A DNA stretch of 64,000 bases. Origin: Aquabacter cavernae. Lineage in GTDB: Bacteria > Pseudomonadota > Alphaproteobacteria > Rhizobiales > Xanthobacteraceae. The translations under genes and the position numbers were made by a program. This document shows, piece after piece, positions 8,726-19,500 of the stretch. Each line of letters opens with the position of its first letter. Position 1 is the first letter of the stretch. The DNA lies in NCBI RefSeq assembly GCF_003993795.1, contig NZ_RWKV01000008.1:1240001-1304000 (forward strand), in the 5' to 3' direction. The notes below the pieces were generated by a model. It was not told the DNA's origin. It made no database searches and saw nothing but the letters and a program-made list of their open reading frames with translations.

Positions 8726-8739
8726 TTATCTCAACATAA
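8726..8739. promoter_or_regulatory. Possible LysR-type operator
   Basis: TTATCTCAACATAA is a short dyad (TTAT / ATAA) in the LysR-SDR intergenic region. It resembles the loose T-N11-A LysR box but is one base longer. It lies about 70 bases before the dehydrogenase start and 40 bases before the regulator start. Weak evidence, based mainly on position. Confidence 0.3.
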
Positions 8740-8806
8740 GCGAGGACGTAAAACCCTTCCACCGGCCCGGACCATTCGAGACGGGCCTTTTGGAAGGAAT
8801 AAACTC

Positions 8807-9655
8807 ATGCGGATCTGGTTCATCACCGGCGCGTCTCGCGGTTTCGGCGCTCTCATCACCCGGCAGGCTTTGGCGGCCGGCGACGCCGTCGTGGCCGCGG
8901 CCCGCAACCCCCAGGCGGTCACGGACCGCTTCGGCGATCACCCCCAGCTCATGGCCGTGAAGCTGGATGTTACCGACGAAGCTGAGGCGCACGCCGCCGC
9001 CAAGGCCGCCGTCCAGCGCTTCGGGCGCATCGACGTGCTCGTCAACAATGCCGGCTACGGGCTGCTGGGCGCGGTGGAGGAAGCCACGGGCGCGGAAGTG
9101 GAAGCGCTTTACCGGACCAATGTGTTCGGCCTGCTGAACGTGACCCGCGCCGTGCTGCCCCACATGCGGCGCCAGCGTTCGGGCCATATCCTCAACTTCT
9201 CGTCCGTGGGCGGCTACCAGAGCGGCGCGGGGTTCGGGGTCTATTGCTCCACCAAGTTCGCTGTGGAGGGCCTGAGCGAAGCCCTGGCCGATGAACTGGC
9301 GCCGCTCGGCATCCATGTCACCGCCATCGAGCCCGGCTATTTCCGCACGGACTTCCTGGATTCCACCTCCCTCTCCATCAGCCCGACGGTCATCGCCGAC
9401 TATGCCGGCACGGCCGGCTCCGTGCGCACCTTCGCGGCGGGCATCAGCCATGCCCAGCCGGGCGACCCCGAGCGGCTCGCCGAAGCGGTGATCGCCTTCG
9501 TGGCCGCACCCAACCCGCCCGTCCGCCTGCCGCTCGGCAGCGACACCGTCGCCGCCATCGAAGCCAAGCACCGTGCGGACGCCGCGATCCTCAAGGACTG
9601 GCGGGCCATCGCCGTCTCCACCGACTTCCCCGTCGAGGCGGGCACGGCCGGCTGA
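8807..9655 (+). CDS. SDR-family NAD(P)-dependent oxidoreductase
   Basis: A 282-residue classical short-chain dehydrogenase. The cofactor motif is 'FITGASRGFGALI' (TGxxxGFG), followed by 'VLVNNAGYG', 'ILNFSSVGG' and the catalytic Tyr146 and Lys150 in 'YCSTKFA'. The start ATG has a GGAAGGA ribosome site 7 bases upstream; the frame is open further up but that part overlaps the regulatory region. It is divergent from the LysR gene, its likely regulator, and is followed by a strong intrinsic terminator. Substrate unknown. Confidence 0.93.
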   Translation: MRIWFITGASRGFGALITRQALAAGDAVVAAARNPQAVTDRFGDHPQLMAVKLDVTDEAEAHAAAKAAVQRFGRIDVLVNNAGYGLLGAVEEATGAEVEALYRTNVFGLLNVTRAVLPHMRRQRSGHILNFSSVGGYQSGAGFGVYCSTKFAVEGLSEALADELAPLGIHVTAIEPGYFRTDFLDSTSLSISPTVIADYAGTAGSVRTFAAGISHAQPGDPERLAEAVIAFVAAPNPPVRLPLGSDTVAAIEAKHRADAAILKDWRAIAVSTDFPVEAGTAG

Positions 9656-9690
9656 GGGCGCCCGGCTCATAAAGTGACGGATGACAAAGA

Positions 9691-9729
9691 GGGCGTGGAT
9701 CACAGGGCAACCTGTTCCACGCCCTTTTT
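9691..9729 (+). terminator. Intrinsic terminator after the SDR gene
   Basis: GGGCGTGGA pairs with TCCACGCCC, extended by an inner ACAGG/CCTGT stem around a GCAA loop, and the hairpin is followed by TTTTT. It lies 36 bases after the SDR stop. Confidence 0.85.
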
Positions 9730-9762
9730 CGATCTCCGAAGGGATGTCAGCAGGAGGCGGTT

Positions 9763-9939
9763 TTCGCGCCGGCCTCCATCATTGGGCCGGTCACGGGCGG
9801 GCTTCTGGTGGAATGGGTCGCGCGGTGCTGCGTGTTCCTCGTCTATGTGCCCATCGGCTTCGCGGCGCTGCTTCTCTCCCGCCGCTCGCTCCAGAAGCTG
9901 GGACAGGGCCGGGACAAGCCCGGACATGACGGGCCTTAA
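9763..9939 (+). pseudogene. Remnant of an MFS drug efflux pump (DHA2/EmrB type)
   Basis: In frame 1 the DNA reads 'APASIIGPVTGGLLVEW', then 'VFLVYVPIGFAALLL'. This is the conserved stretch of 14-TM DHA2 transporters (usual form GPxLGGxLVEW...WRWxFLxNVPIG). There is no start codon and only about 58 codons remain, against roughly 500 in an intact gene. The normally conserved W-R-W before FL is altered to R-C-C, and the tail runs into a family B repeat. It is a decayed fragment, not an expressed gene. Confidence 0.7.
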
Positions 9940-9980
9940 GCGGCTGAACCATCTATCGATCTGAAGGTCGATCCATCCCA
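9908..9980. repeat. Dispersed repeat, family B, half element
   Basis: Matches the right half of the fuller copy at 36360-36550: 'CGGGACAAGCCCGGACATGA', then 'AAGCGGCTGAACC' and 'TGAAGGTCGAT'. It supplies the last codons and stop of the MFS remnant. Confidence 0.6.
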
Positions 9981-9999
9981 GCCCCTCCCCGCCGTCATC

Positions 10000-10857
10000 T
10001 CAGACGGCGTTGCCCGACAGCCAGCCGCCCAGATAGCCCGCATACAGCTCCGGGTCCTCCAGGTTCAGGGAGTGCCCCACGTCGGGCACCACGGAGAGAC
10101 GGCAGTCCGGCAGTCCCTTGACCATCAACTCCAGGTCCGCCTTCGCGATGATCCCGTCATACTCGCCCCAGGCGATCAGGTGGGGATGGCGGATGTCGCC
10201 CATGCGGGCGAAGAGTTCACCGCTTTCAAACTCGCGCGTCAGGCCGATGGGCGTGCCCAGCCAGATGCCGTCCGAGACGGACATAGTCTGGGCGAGGATG
10301 CGCTCGAACAGGTCCGCCCGCGCGCCCGCATCCGGCCTGAATTTCGGCGGCTGGCCCGGCGCCGTCGAGACGAACAAGGACGGCGCCGTCATGGCCATCA
10401 CCATCCGCGCGAAGGCGGGGTTCGCCTTCATCTGCAGGAACATGTCCAGCTGCGCCTGGGTGAAGGGGATGCTGCGGGGGGAGACGGGCGAGAGGGCGAA
10501 GACCCGCCCGAACCGCTCCGGCTGCGCCAGCAGCATGCGCGTCGAGATGATGCCGCCCGTGGAATGGGTGGCGAGATGGCAGAAGGAGACACCGAGGGCA
10601 TCGAGCGCCGCCAGCATGTCGGCCGCGTGCGTCGCGATGCTGTAGTTTGCGAAATCCGCTGTCGGCACCGGCCGCTCGCTGTCGCCGCAGCCCCGCCAGT
10701 CGATGGCGATGGTGCGGACGCCGCGCGGGAAATGGGGCGCGGCCAGCGAGATCCACTCCTTGCTGGCAAGGTTGCCGTGGATGAAGAGGAGGGTGGTGTC
10801 ACCCTCCCCCCATTCGCGATAGGCCAGATTGACGCCGTTGGCGCGAACCTGCGGCAT
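10000..10857 (-). CDS. Alpha/beta-hydrolase
   Basis: A 285-residue cytoplasmic alpha/beta-hydrolase without a signal peptide. Conserved features are the oxyanion-hole 'FIHGNLAS', 'DWRGCGDSERP', and a nucleophile elbow 'ATHSTGG', where the usual G-x-S-x-G has Thr in place of the first Gly. The acid is likely within 'WGEYDGIIAK' and the histidine in 'VPDVGHSLNLEDP'. Reactions in this family range from esterases and lactonases to C-C hydrolases, so the substrate is open. It follows the large double hydrolase by 9 bases on the same strand, so the two are probably co-transcribed. Confidence 0.92.
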   Translation of the reverse strand: MPQVRANGVNLAYREWGEGDTTLLFIHGNLASKEWISLAAPHFPRGVRTIAIDWRGCGDSERPVPTADFANYSIATHAADMLAALDALGVSFCHLATHSTGGIISTRMLLAQPERFGRVFALSPVSPRSIPFTQAQLDMFLQMKANPAFARMVMAMTAPSLFVSTAPGQPPKFRPDAGARADLFERILAQTMSVSDGIWLGTPIGLTREFESGELFARMGDIRHPHLIAWGEYDGIIAKADLELMVKGLPDCRLSVVPDVGHSLNLEDPELYAGYLGGWLSGNAV

Positions 10858-10866
10858 CGTCCGCTC

Positions 10867-13365
10867 CTACTTGTTGAGGCCGACCGGAACCGCGGTTTCG
10901 CCCGCCGGAGCCGCCGCCGCCTTGCCCGGCGCGCCGTGGATGATGCGATCCACCACCACGGGCGACATGCTCTCCACACGCCCCGTCAGCACGAAGTCCA
11001 CGGCATCCTCGGCGAACTCGATCGGATCGTCCGTGTGGATGAAATGGGCGCTGTCGGGATAGACCTTCACGCTCAGATCACGCCCCGCCGCCGTCATGCG
11101 CCGCATGAAGGGGAGGATGGCCTCACGGCTGAGGTCGCTGCGCCCGTTGAAGGCGACGCCGGGAATGAAGGGCTCCTTGTCGCCGAAGGCGAGGAAGATC
11201 GGGATCTTGATGTCCACGAGCCGCTTGTAGAGGCTCTTGGGATCGCTCTCCTGAAGCTCCGCCACCATGCCGTAGATGTCGAAGATGAAGACATCCACCC
11301 ATTGCTGCAGCTCGCGCGGATCACCCTTGATCATGCCGATGCGCTGGTTGGTGTGCAGGCGGGCATATTCGCTGTCGCGGAGGAAGTAGCCGGACGTGCT
11401 GGGCGTCACCGCGCCGGTCACGGGATCGCGCTTGCGGAAGTGGTAGAAGTCGTCGATCTGCTGGGCGGTGAGGTTCTTCTCCCGCTCGCGCAGGCCGGTC
11501 TGGTCCCAGGTGGCGGCCCAGGCCTTGAAGTCGTGGGCATAGGCCGGGTTGAACAGATCGAGCTTCTTGCCGGGCGCCACCGTGACCTCGCGGGGATATT
11601 CCTCAAGCCCGGCGGGGGCTTCCAGAATGAGCTTCGTCACCGTCTCCGGCCAGGTCAGCGCATAGCCGAGCACCAGCTGGCCACCCATGGAGTGGCCGAG
11701 ATAGGCGGCCTTCTTCACACCGAGCTGGTCCACCACGAGGCCATGCACCACCTCGCGCATTTCCTGCATGGTGCGGGCGGGGCTCTTGTCGAGATTGCCG
11801 GGGCCGGACATGCCGTAATGGGGCAGGTCCGGCACGATCACCCGCAGGCCGCGCTCCAGCGCGATGCGCATGATGTTGCCGTAATGGCCGCCGAACGCGC
11901 CCTTGCCGTGGACGATCACCAGCACATCCGGGTTCGGATCCTTGCCGGCATATTCGTCCATGTAGCCGATGTCCCACTCGACACCGCGGCTGTCCTTCAC
12001 CTTGGTCTTCTTCACCGGGAAGGGATAGGTGACGAAGCTGTTCCAGAAGGACTTGTCGGGGGTGATGTTGGCGGCAACGCCGGGCGTCACGTAATTCTTC
12101 GCCACCAGTTCCTGGTTGCGCGTGACGCGCGCCACGTCGTCGAGGAAGTTCACCACCACCGGGTCGAACTGCTTGTCCTTCAGGATGGAAAACACGCCGT
12201 AATGCGCCACCGGGCTCGTCTCGTGGACGAAGTCCGCGCCGGCGATCTTATCGACCGTGTTCTTCGCCCGGTCGAAGGTGAGCCACTGGTCGTTCTCGAT
12301 ATGCATGACCATGGTGCGCGCCTTGATGCGCCCGAGGTCGGCATTGATGTTGTAGGCTTCGCCCGCACGGTTGCGCCACAGCAGGTCCACCGCATCGAAC
12401 AGCAGGGCGCGGGCGTTCACGGAGGCGCCGGCCTGGGCGGTCGGGGGCTTCCAGTAGAAGACGTCCGGCTGCACCTTCGCCCAGTCCTGCTGCGAGCGGA
12501 ACTGGAAGTCGAAGCCGGTGAGCAGCAGCACGGACCAGCCGAAGGCCACGCCCTGGTTGGGGTGCTTGTCCTTGGGCAGGTTGTAGTAATTGCCGCCCGT
12601 GGCGCGCCACTGGGGATCGGATTCGATGGCGGCGGACATGAGCTGGAAGGTCCAGTTGCCCACCGGATCGCCGCCGTCGGACTGGGTGGTGCCGCCCACC
12701 GGCATGAGTCCGTTCATGAAGTCCGGATGCATCACACCCCAGACATAGGTCTGGGTGGCGCCCATGGAGACGCCCGTGACCAGCGCGGCGCGGGCGACCT
12801 TCAGGTGGTCGCGCAGCATCCGATAATTGGACTGGACGAGATCCTGGTAGGTGTATTGCGGGAATTTCTGGCCGAGCCCGTCAGAGGGCTTGCTGGCGCC
12901 CCACAGGCCGAGGCCGTCCAGCAGCACCACGAAATACTGGTTCGTGTCGATGGCGAGGTTCGGCCCGATGACCGGGCCGCCGGAAAGGCCGGTTCCCTCC
13001 ACCCACTGGGCATACATGTCCGTGGAATCGCCGGAATAGAAGGTGTTGACCACCACTGCATTGGTGATCTCGCCGGCGGCATTGCGGATCGGGGTGCCCA
13101 GCGTGATGAAGCCGGTGCGCAGCGCTCCGGCGCCGAGCGATTCCAGGGTCGTGCCCCCTTCCCCGCCATTCTCCCATTTCGCGGGGGTGGCGAGATCGTA
13201 GCGCCCGCCGATGCGGAAATTGGGGACCTCATAATATTTCTTGAGATCACACAGCCGCGCTTGGGAACACAGGCCGGTAATCTTCTGGGCCGCCGGGGGT
13301 GGGGTCTGCGCATGCGCGAAGGTCAACGAGCAGACAAGGAAGCTTGCGGCAAGACCGAAGCGCAT
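10867..13365 (-). CDS. Exported protein with two alpha/beta-hydrolase domains
   Basis: An 832-residue protein with a Sec signal peptide ('LVCSLTFAHAQ', about residues 1-20). The N-terminal half (about 50-400) resembles homoserine O-acetyltransferase/MetX-like hydrolases: 'YFVVLLDGLGLWGASKPSD' and nucleophile elbow 'VTGVSMGATQTYVWG'. The C-terminal half (about 470-800) is a second alpha/beta-hydrolase with 'VLVIVHGKGAFGGHYG' and elbow 'YLGHSMGGQLVLGYA', and candidate acid and histidine in 'FGDKEPFIPG' and 'DSAHFIHTDDP'. Both serines look intact, so both domains may be active in the periplasm. The start is chosen for the signal peptide and GGGAG site; the frame is open to 13449. I do not recognise a characterised enzyme with this layout. 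Confidence 0.85.
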   Translation of the reverse strand: MRFGLAASFLVCSLTFAHAQTPPPAAQKITGLCSQARLCDLKKYYEVPNFRIGGRYDLATPAKWENGGEGGTTLESLGAGALRTGFITLGTPIRNAAGEITNAVVVNTFYSGDSTDMYAQWVEGTGLSGGPVIGPNLAIDTNQYFVVLLDGLGLWGASKPSDGLGQKFPQYTYQDLVQSNYRMLRDHLKVARAALVTGVSMGATQTYVWGVMHPDFMNGLMPVGGTTQSDGGDPVGNWTFQLMSAAIESDPQWRATGGNYYNLPKDKHPNQGVAFGWSVLLLTGFDFQFRSQQDWAKVQPDVFYWKPPTAQAGASVNARALLFDAVDLLWRNRAGEAYNINADLGRIKARTMVMHIENDQWLTFDRAKNTVDKIAGADFVHETSPVAHYGVFSILKDKQFDPVVVNFLDDVARVTRNQELVAKNYVTPGVAANITPDKSFWNSFVTYPFPVKKTKVKDSRGVEWDIGYMDEYAGKDPNPDVLVIVHGKGAFGGHYGNIMRIALERGLRVIVPDLPHYGMSGPGNLDKSPARTMQEMREVVHGLVVDQLGVKKAAYLGHSMGGQLVLGYALTWPETVTKLILEAPAGLEEYPREVTVAPGKKLDLFNPAYAHDFKAWAATWDQTGLREREKNLTAQQIDDFYHFRKRDPVTGAVTPSTSGYFLRDSEYARLHTNQRIGMIKGDPRELQQWVDVFIFDIYGMVAELQESDPKSLYKRLVDIKIPIFLAFGDKEPFIPGVAFNGRSDLSREAILPFMRRMTAAGRDLSVKVYPDSAHFIHTDDPIEFAEDAVDFVLTGRVESMSPVVVDRIIHGAPGKAAAAPAGETAVPVGLNK

Positions 13366-13515
13366 GGACGAACTCCCGGTTGGATTGTTCTTGATGTTTG
13401 GGATCCATCCATAGCAGATCAATGTCAAGCTGCCGCCTGTCTCCCGCACACAGCCCCGGGGGTCGCTCCTTGGGGTGCGCCGGCCGAAGGCATGCAGCCT
13501 CCGGCCGGCCCCTGA

Positions 13516-16500
13516 TCAGAAGGGGATGGCGAGGCGCGCCGAGGCTTCCTGGGAGAGGAAGTTGTCGGCGATATCCGCCTTGTACTCGGCCCGGATCTCG
13601 AAACCCTTCGTGCTGTAGAGCTGAGCACCCGCCGTCAGGTTCAGCAGCGTCTGGGGCATGGCGGATTCGGTCATGAAGCTCATCACCGTCGCGCCGTTGC
13701 TCCCCACAAGGCTGGTGGGCACCTGCAGGCCGTCATTGGCGAAGAAGGACACGCCCACCGATGCATAAGGCCGCAGCCATGTGCTCGCGTCGATATTGAC
13801 CCGGCCGCCAAACTCGATGTTGGGGCTGACGGCCAGGTTCCACGCCTGGGCCGAGCCGAACGCGAGATTCATGGGGCCGAAACCCTGCTCCTCATGGGCG
13901 GGCGCATAATTGTAGAGCACGTCCAGGTCGGCATAGGGCCGCACATACCAATCGGCGAAGGCGAACTCGTAGCTGGCCCGGAACCGGGCGGCGCCAGTGA
14001 TCACCGTGCCACGGCCACTGGAGGTCCACACGGCCGGCCCCACATCCAGCACGCGATCGGTATCGTAGCTTCCCACGCCGAAATGTCCGGCGACGGAGAA
14101 CAGCCAGGGACCCAGCTGCCGCTTCAGCGAGAGCGCCGTGTCGAAGGCAAGGCCATCGGTGGAGGACAGGTCGTTGCTGTCCGTGAGCCAGGACTGGGTC
14201 AGGCCGGCGGTGGCACCGAAGAACCAGCCGTCGATCAGCTCCTTCTGGGCGCCGATGCGATAGGTCACGGCCGTCTGGTCATAGCCGGTCGTGTCACCGG
14301 AGGCGGACTGCTGGGTCCAGTTGCCGATGATGCGGGCCCAGGAGCAATCGGTCTCCTGCATCAGCGTGCCGCTGCCCTCGAAGACCGGGCAGCTCAGCGC
14401 CGCGTTGAGCGACTTCATGGAGCCGAGGCTCTGGAGGGTCGTGGCGCTCTGCGACTCGCCCGGCGCCACGCTGTCGATGGCGCGGATGAAATCGTCCTGC
14501 GAGCTGGAATTCGCCAGCAGGCCGAACAGCACGCCTTGGGTGTCGGTGACGGTGCCGCTGGCCCACACGGCCTGTGCCTCGCGCATGACGCGGTCTTCCG
14601 TGGCGGTCATGTCCACGCCGGAGGGCGCGGCGATATTGGCGGAGGGCGTGATGACCACGTCCTTGCCGCCCTTCTGTGCGATCTGCCAGCTGAAGGGGCT
14701 GTAGCCGCCGTCTTTCACCTGGGCCTTGGAAACCTCGGCCCTATCGGTCGCGGTGGCGATGGTGAAGCTGCCCGGCTTGAGGCCGCCGACCACATTGGTC
14801 TGCACCGTCCCGCTCAATGCGAGATCGCCGGTCACCTTCAGAAGGTCGTTCTGTGCGGAGGTGGTTGCGGTGGCGCTCGAAACGTCCACCAGCAGAGTGC
14901 CTTCCCGCGACTGCCTGAAGCGGCCCGTCACCTCGGCGGTGCCGAACGTGCCGACACCGTTGATGTCGAACGTGCCGTTGTTCGTGAAGCTGTTCCCGGC
15001 GCCCAGATTCACGATGCCGCTGGCGGACGTGCGGTAGATGCCGCCGGGGCGGTTATCGAACGAGTTCCACTCGCGGCCGCCGCCATAGCTCAGATTGATA
15101 TCGCCGATCACCGTGCCGTAATTGACCACGGTTTCATTGCCGAACGACCCCAGGATCGCCTTGCCGGAGACGGCACTGACAGTGGAGCCGCGCGAGACCG
15201 TGATCTGGTTGTCGTAACCCCCATCGATGCCGATGGCCGCGCCGCCCTCCGAACCGCCGACGATGATGCCGCGCGATTGAATGGTGATGTTCTGGCCGGC
15301 ATGGGAGGGGTCCAGCGCGCCGTTGAGCGCCTGGAAACCGCTCTGGGCGTAGACGCCAAACGCATTGGCGCCGGTCGCCATGATCGTGGAGTTCGACCCG
15401 AGGTCGATCCTGATTTCCCCGCCCGTGCCCGTGGACAGGCTTCGGTTATTGGCCAGCTGGGTGAGCTTTGACTGAAGCGCGGCGAACGTGTCGCTGTCCG
15501 CGGCGAGCGCGGTCAGCAGGCTGCGGGCCGTGGAGCCCACTTCCAGGCCGGCCGCCTTGAGCGCGTCTTCCTTCACGTCCAGCAGCCGCGCCCTCTGGGA
15601 CGCAGACACGTTCTCGGTGGCCGGCGTCCGGATCAGCCAGTCGTCGGATGTCTTGATCGCACCGCTTTTCACAAGAGCGGCCAATGCCGTCTGCGTCCGG
15701 TCGATCACATCCGTGCGGACATTCGCCCGGGCATCGACAAAGGTGCCGGCGAAGCCGCCGCCGCCGCCGATGGACTGGGCGAAGATGCCGTGGGCCGCCT
15801 TGCCCGTGGTGGAGATGGTGAAGCGGGCATCCTGCGGCATTTCCAGGCCGAAAGTGACCCGGCCACCCCAGCCGTCGGAGCCCCCGACGCCGCCGATCAC
15901 GGCCGCCGTCTGCCCGGTGGAAACACCCCCGCCGGCATAACCGCCGCCGCCGCCGATGGATTGGGCGAAGACCGCCGAGGCATAGTCGCCCGTGGTGGAG
16001 ATGACCGCGCCATCGCCCATGCGGATATCGACGGACTTGCCGTTTCCGCGCGCCCCGCCGGACCCGCCGATGAGCGCGGCGCCGACACCGGGGCCGGACA
16101 GGACGCCGTCGGAGACGAAGCCGCCGCCGCCGCCGATGGACTGCGCCGCGATGCCGAACGCACTCTTGCCGCTGGTGCTGATCACACCCGTGTTCTGAAC
16201 CGTCACGGTATCGCCGTCGCCCGTGCCGGGGCCCGCTCCGCCGAGGGACAGGCCATAGGCGGTCACGACGCCGACCTTGCCGCTGGCGATGTCGGTCGCG
16301 AGCGCAACCTGGCTGCGGATATCGACACCCATGTCGAGCCTGAGGATTTCAAGGGCGTTCACGCCGAGCGCCTGCTTCAGCAGGTCCACGGTGGTCAGCC
16401 AGATGTTCGGATCGTAGCCGTTGACGATGGTCAGGCCACCGCCGCCGCCGACGGACTGCGCGAAGATGCCGTGCGCCTGATTGCCTTCGGTGGCGATGAT

Positions 16501-19500
16501 CCCGCCATTCTTGACGGTCACCTGGCCGCCCACGCCGCCGATGCCGCCTTGGCCACCCGTGTGGGACGACAGCGTCGTGACCAGCGGAGACGCGGCCGCC
16601 ATCACCGTGGTGAACAGGCTGTCCGCCTGCAGGTCGATGCCCATGGCCGCCGAACCGCCGCCGCCGCCGATGCTCTGCGCCGCGATGCCGAAGGCCGAGG
16701 AGCCGCCGGTCGTGATGATGGAGCCCCGCTCGTTCGTGACGGTGACGGTGTTGCCCACGCCGCCCCTGCTGCCGCTGCCGCCCACGGAGGACTTGATGGC
16801 GATGATCTGGCCGGCGCTGGTCTCCGCCTTGCCGCCGTCGCCACCGCCGCCGCCGATGGACTGCGCGAAGAGGCCGTGCGAGGTGGCGAGATCCGTGGTG
16901 ATGGATCCCGCATTGGTGATGGTCACCTCGCCGCCATTGCCGCCCTCGCCCCCGGTTCCGCCCGTGGAGCGGTTGAGCGAGATGGAGACGGGCACATTGG
17001 GCTTGGTGGTGAGCATCTTGGACAGCGGCCCGCCGATCAGGGCCCAGTTCTTGATCTGGCCGGTGATCCAGGCCTGCTCGAACAGGCCCCGCTGCTGGAA
17101 GGCGTTGTAGAGCGTCGTCTTCAACGAATAGACGAGGGTCTTGCTCGCGGTGGTGAATTCCTGGCTCGACGTGACACTGTCGCCGCCGGACGCGGACAGG
17201 CTGGTGCCGCCCGCGCCGCCGCCGCCGCCGATGGACTGGGCGAAGATGCCATAGGCCCCTTCCCCATGGGTGGCGATGGCGCTGCCCGCCGAGGTGGTCA
17301 CGGTCACGGTGCCGCCGGTATTGCCGGACCCGCCGCTGCCGCCCACCACTTCGTTGTAGGTGACGCTGGAGGCGGCCTTCATGACGGTGTCGCCGCCCTT
17401 GCCGCCGCCGCCGCCGATGGATTGGGCGAGAATGCCGGTCGCGCCCAGGGCATGGGTCGCGATCCTGCCGGAATTGGTGACGCTCACCACGCCACCCGTT
17501 CCGCCCGAGCCACCCGTGCCGCCCTGAACGCCGTTGAAGCCCAGGCTCTGCGAGACGTTGGCAAGGCCGCCCAGCGTCGCGGCCGCTCCCAGGAGGCCGC
17601 TATATTCATAGATGCGGGACACGCCGCCATCACCACCACCGCCGCCGACGCTCATGGCATGCACGCCGATGGCATCGATGCCCTTGGTCTCGATGGAGCC
17701 GGTATTCGTCACCTTCACCGTGCCGCCGGAATTCCCCTCGCCGCCGCTGCCCCCCACGCCGATGCGCGCGGACATGGAGAAGCTGCTCGTATTGACGGTG
17801 TCCTGCGCCCGCATCCAGGCGCCGCCGCCGGCGCCACCACCACCGCCGATGCTGTAGGCGGTGATGCCGCTGGACATCATTCCATCAAAACCCTCGCCCA
17901 GGGTCTGGATGAAACCGTGATTGGTCACGGTCACGTCGCCGCCCTTATTGCCCTTGCCGCCCGAACCGCCGGCGCTCATGGCCTCGGTCACGGTCCCCGG
18001 GCTCATGGGGGCGACCATCCAGGCATGGGAATCCGTCGTGCCGCCCGAGCCGCCGCCGCCGCCCACGCTGATGGCGACGATGCCCGACGACGCCCCCTTC
18101 TTGGTGACCAAAGCGGCGTCATTCACCACCGTGACGGCACCACCCGTGCTCCCTTCCCCGCCCTTGCCGCCCACGCCGGAGGCGATGGATATGGCGGGCA
18201 CTTCCGGAACCACGCCCAGGGCGACCGAGACCGCGGTGGCCTGGCCACCATTGCCGCCACCGCCGCCGACGCTGGTCGCGGAAATCGCGGCGGAGCGGAA
18301 GCCGTCCGTGGAGACGTTCAGCGCATTATTGACCGTGACCTTGCCGCCGGTCGCGCCGGAGCCGGCATCGCCGCCCACCGCATGGGCGATGGAAACGATG
18401 GGGCCGAGATTGAGCGCCGTGGCATTGCCGCCGCTGCCGCCACCGCCGCCCACCGACTGGGCGAGAATGCCGGTGGCATAATCGCCCTTCGTGACGATGG
18501 ACCCGCGCGCCGCGCCGGCATCCGCCCGGTTGTTGACGGTCACCTCGCCCGCGCCGCCGCCATTGCCGCCGCTGCCGCCCAGCGTCAGCGTGAAGATGAT
18601 GCCTCCGGCCGTGACCGAGCCACCGCCGCCGCCGCCGCCGCCGATGGACTGAGCCAGGATGCCCACCGCCTTTTCGGCGGTGGTGGTGATGGTTCCGCTG
18701 TTGGTGACGGTCACATTCTTGCCCGTGCCGCCCGTGCCGCCGTCGCCGCCTGCGCCGAAGAACAGGATGCCGCCGCTGCCGCCGGAAGCGCCGACCGTGG
18801 CGATCACCTTGCCGCCAATGGAGCCCGTCGCCTTTCCGCCGCCCACGCTCTGGGCGAGGATTGCGGTGGCCTCGGCGCCGCCGGTCGTGATGGTTCCGCT
18901 GTTGGTGACGGTGACCGTCCCCGCCGTTCCGGTGGCGCCACCCGCGCCGCCCGAGCCCGCCAGCGCGGCGCGCGCACCCAGACCACCCGCTCCGCTGACG
19001 GACTGGGCGAGAATGCCGAAGCTGTAATCGCCGCCGGTGGTGATGGCGCCGGTATTGGTGCCGGTCACGTCGCCGCCATTGCCGCCGATGGCGCCGGGCG
19101 CCGCGGACGTGAAGGCACCGCCGCCGCCGTTTCCGCCCTTGCCGCCGATGCTCTGCAGCAGCACCGCCGTCGAATTGATACCGGTCGTGGTGATGGCGCC
19201 GTGATTGGTGAAGGTCACCACGCCGCCATTGCCGCCATTGGTGGCGTAATAGGTGCTGGTATTGCCGGTGGCGACCCCGCCCGCGCCGCCCAGGGAGGAC
19301 AGGATGACGGCCGGAGAGTCATTGCCCGCCGTCGTCACCTTGGAACTGCGCTGAAGCAGCGCCTCCACCTTGCCGGCGACGCCGCCGGCCTGCATCTGCG
19401 CGCGGTATTCGGTCGTTCCGCCTCGGTCGTCGCCCGCAGGGCCGCCCTCGGACACGAGCTTGATGGCGGGCACGCTATTGCCCACCGCGTTCACCTCCGA

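Noticed and set aside
13479-13509. Hairpin GCCGGCCGAAGGC/GCCTCCGGCCGGC just after the autotransporter stop
   Set aside because: One mismatch and no T run on the minus strand, so I do not list it as a terminator, although it could assist termination.
15700-19200. Regularly spaced repeats that might suggest a CRISPR array
   Set aside because: The repeats are in-frame glycine-motif codons of the autotransporter, with coding spacers of variable length and no cas genes.
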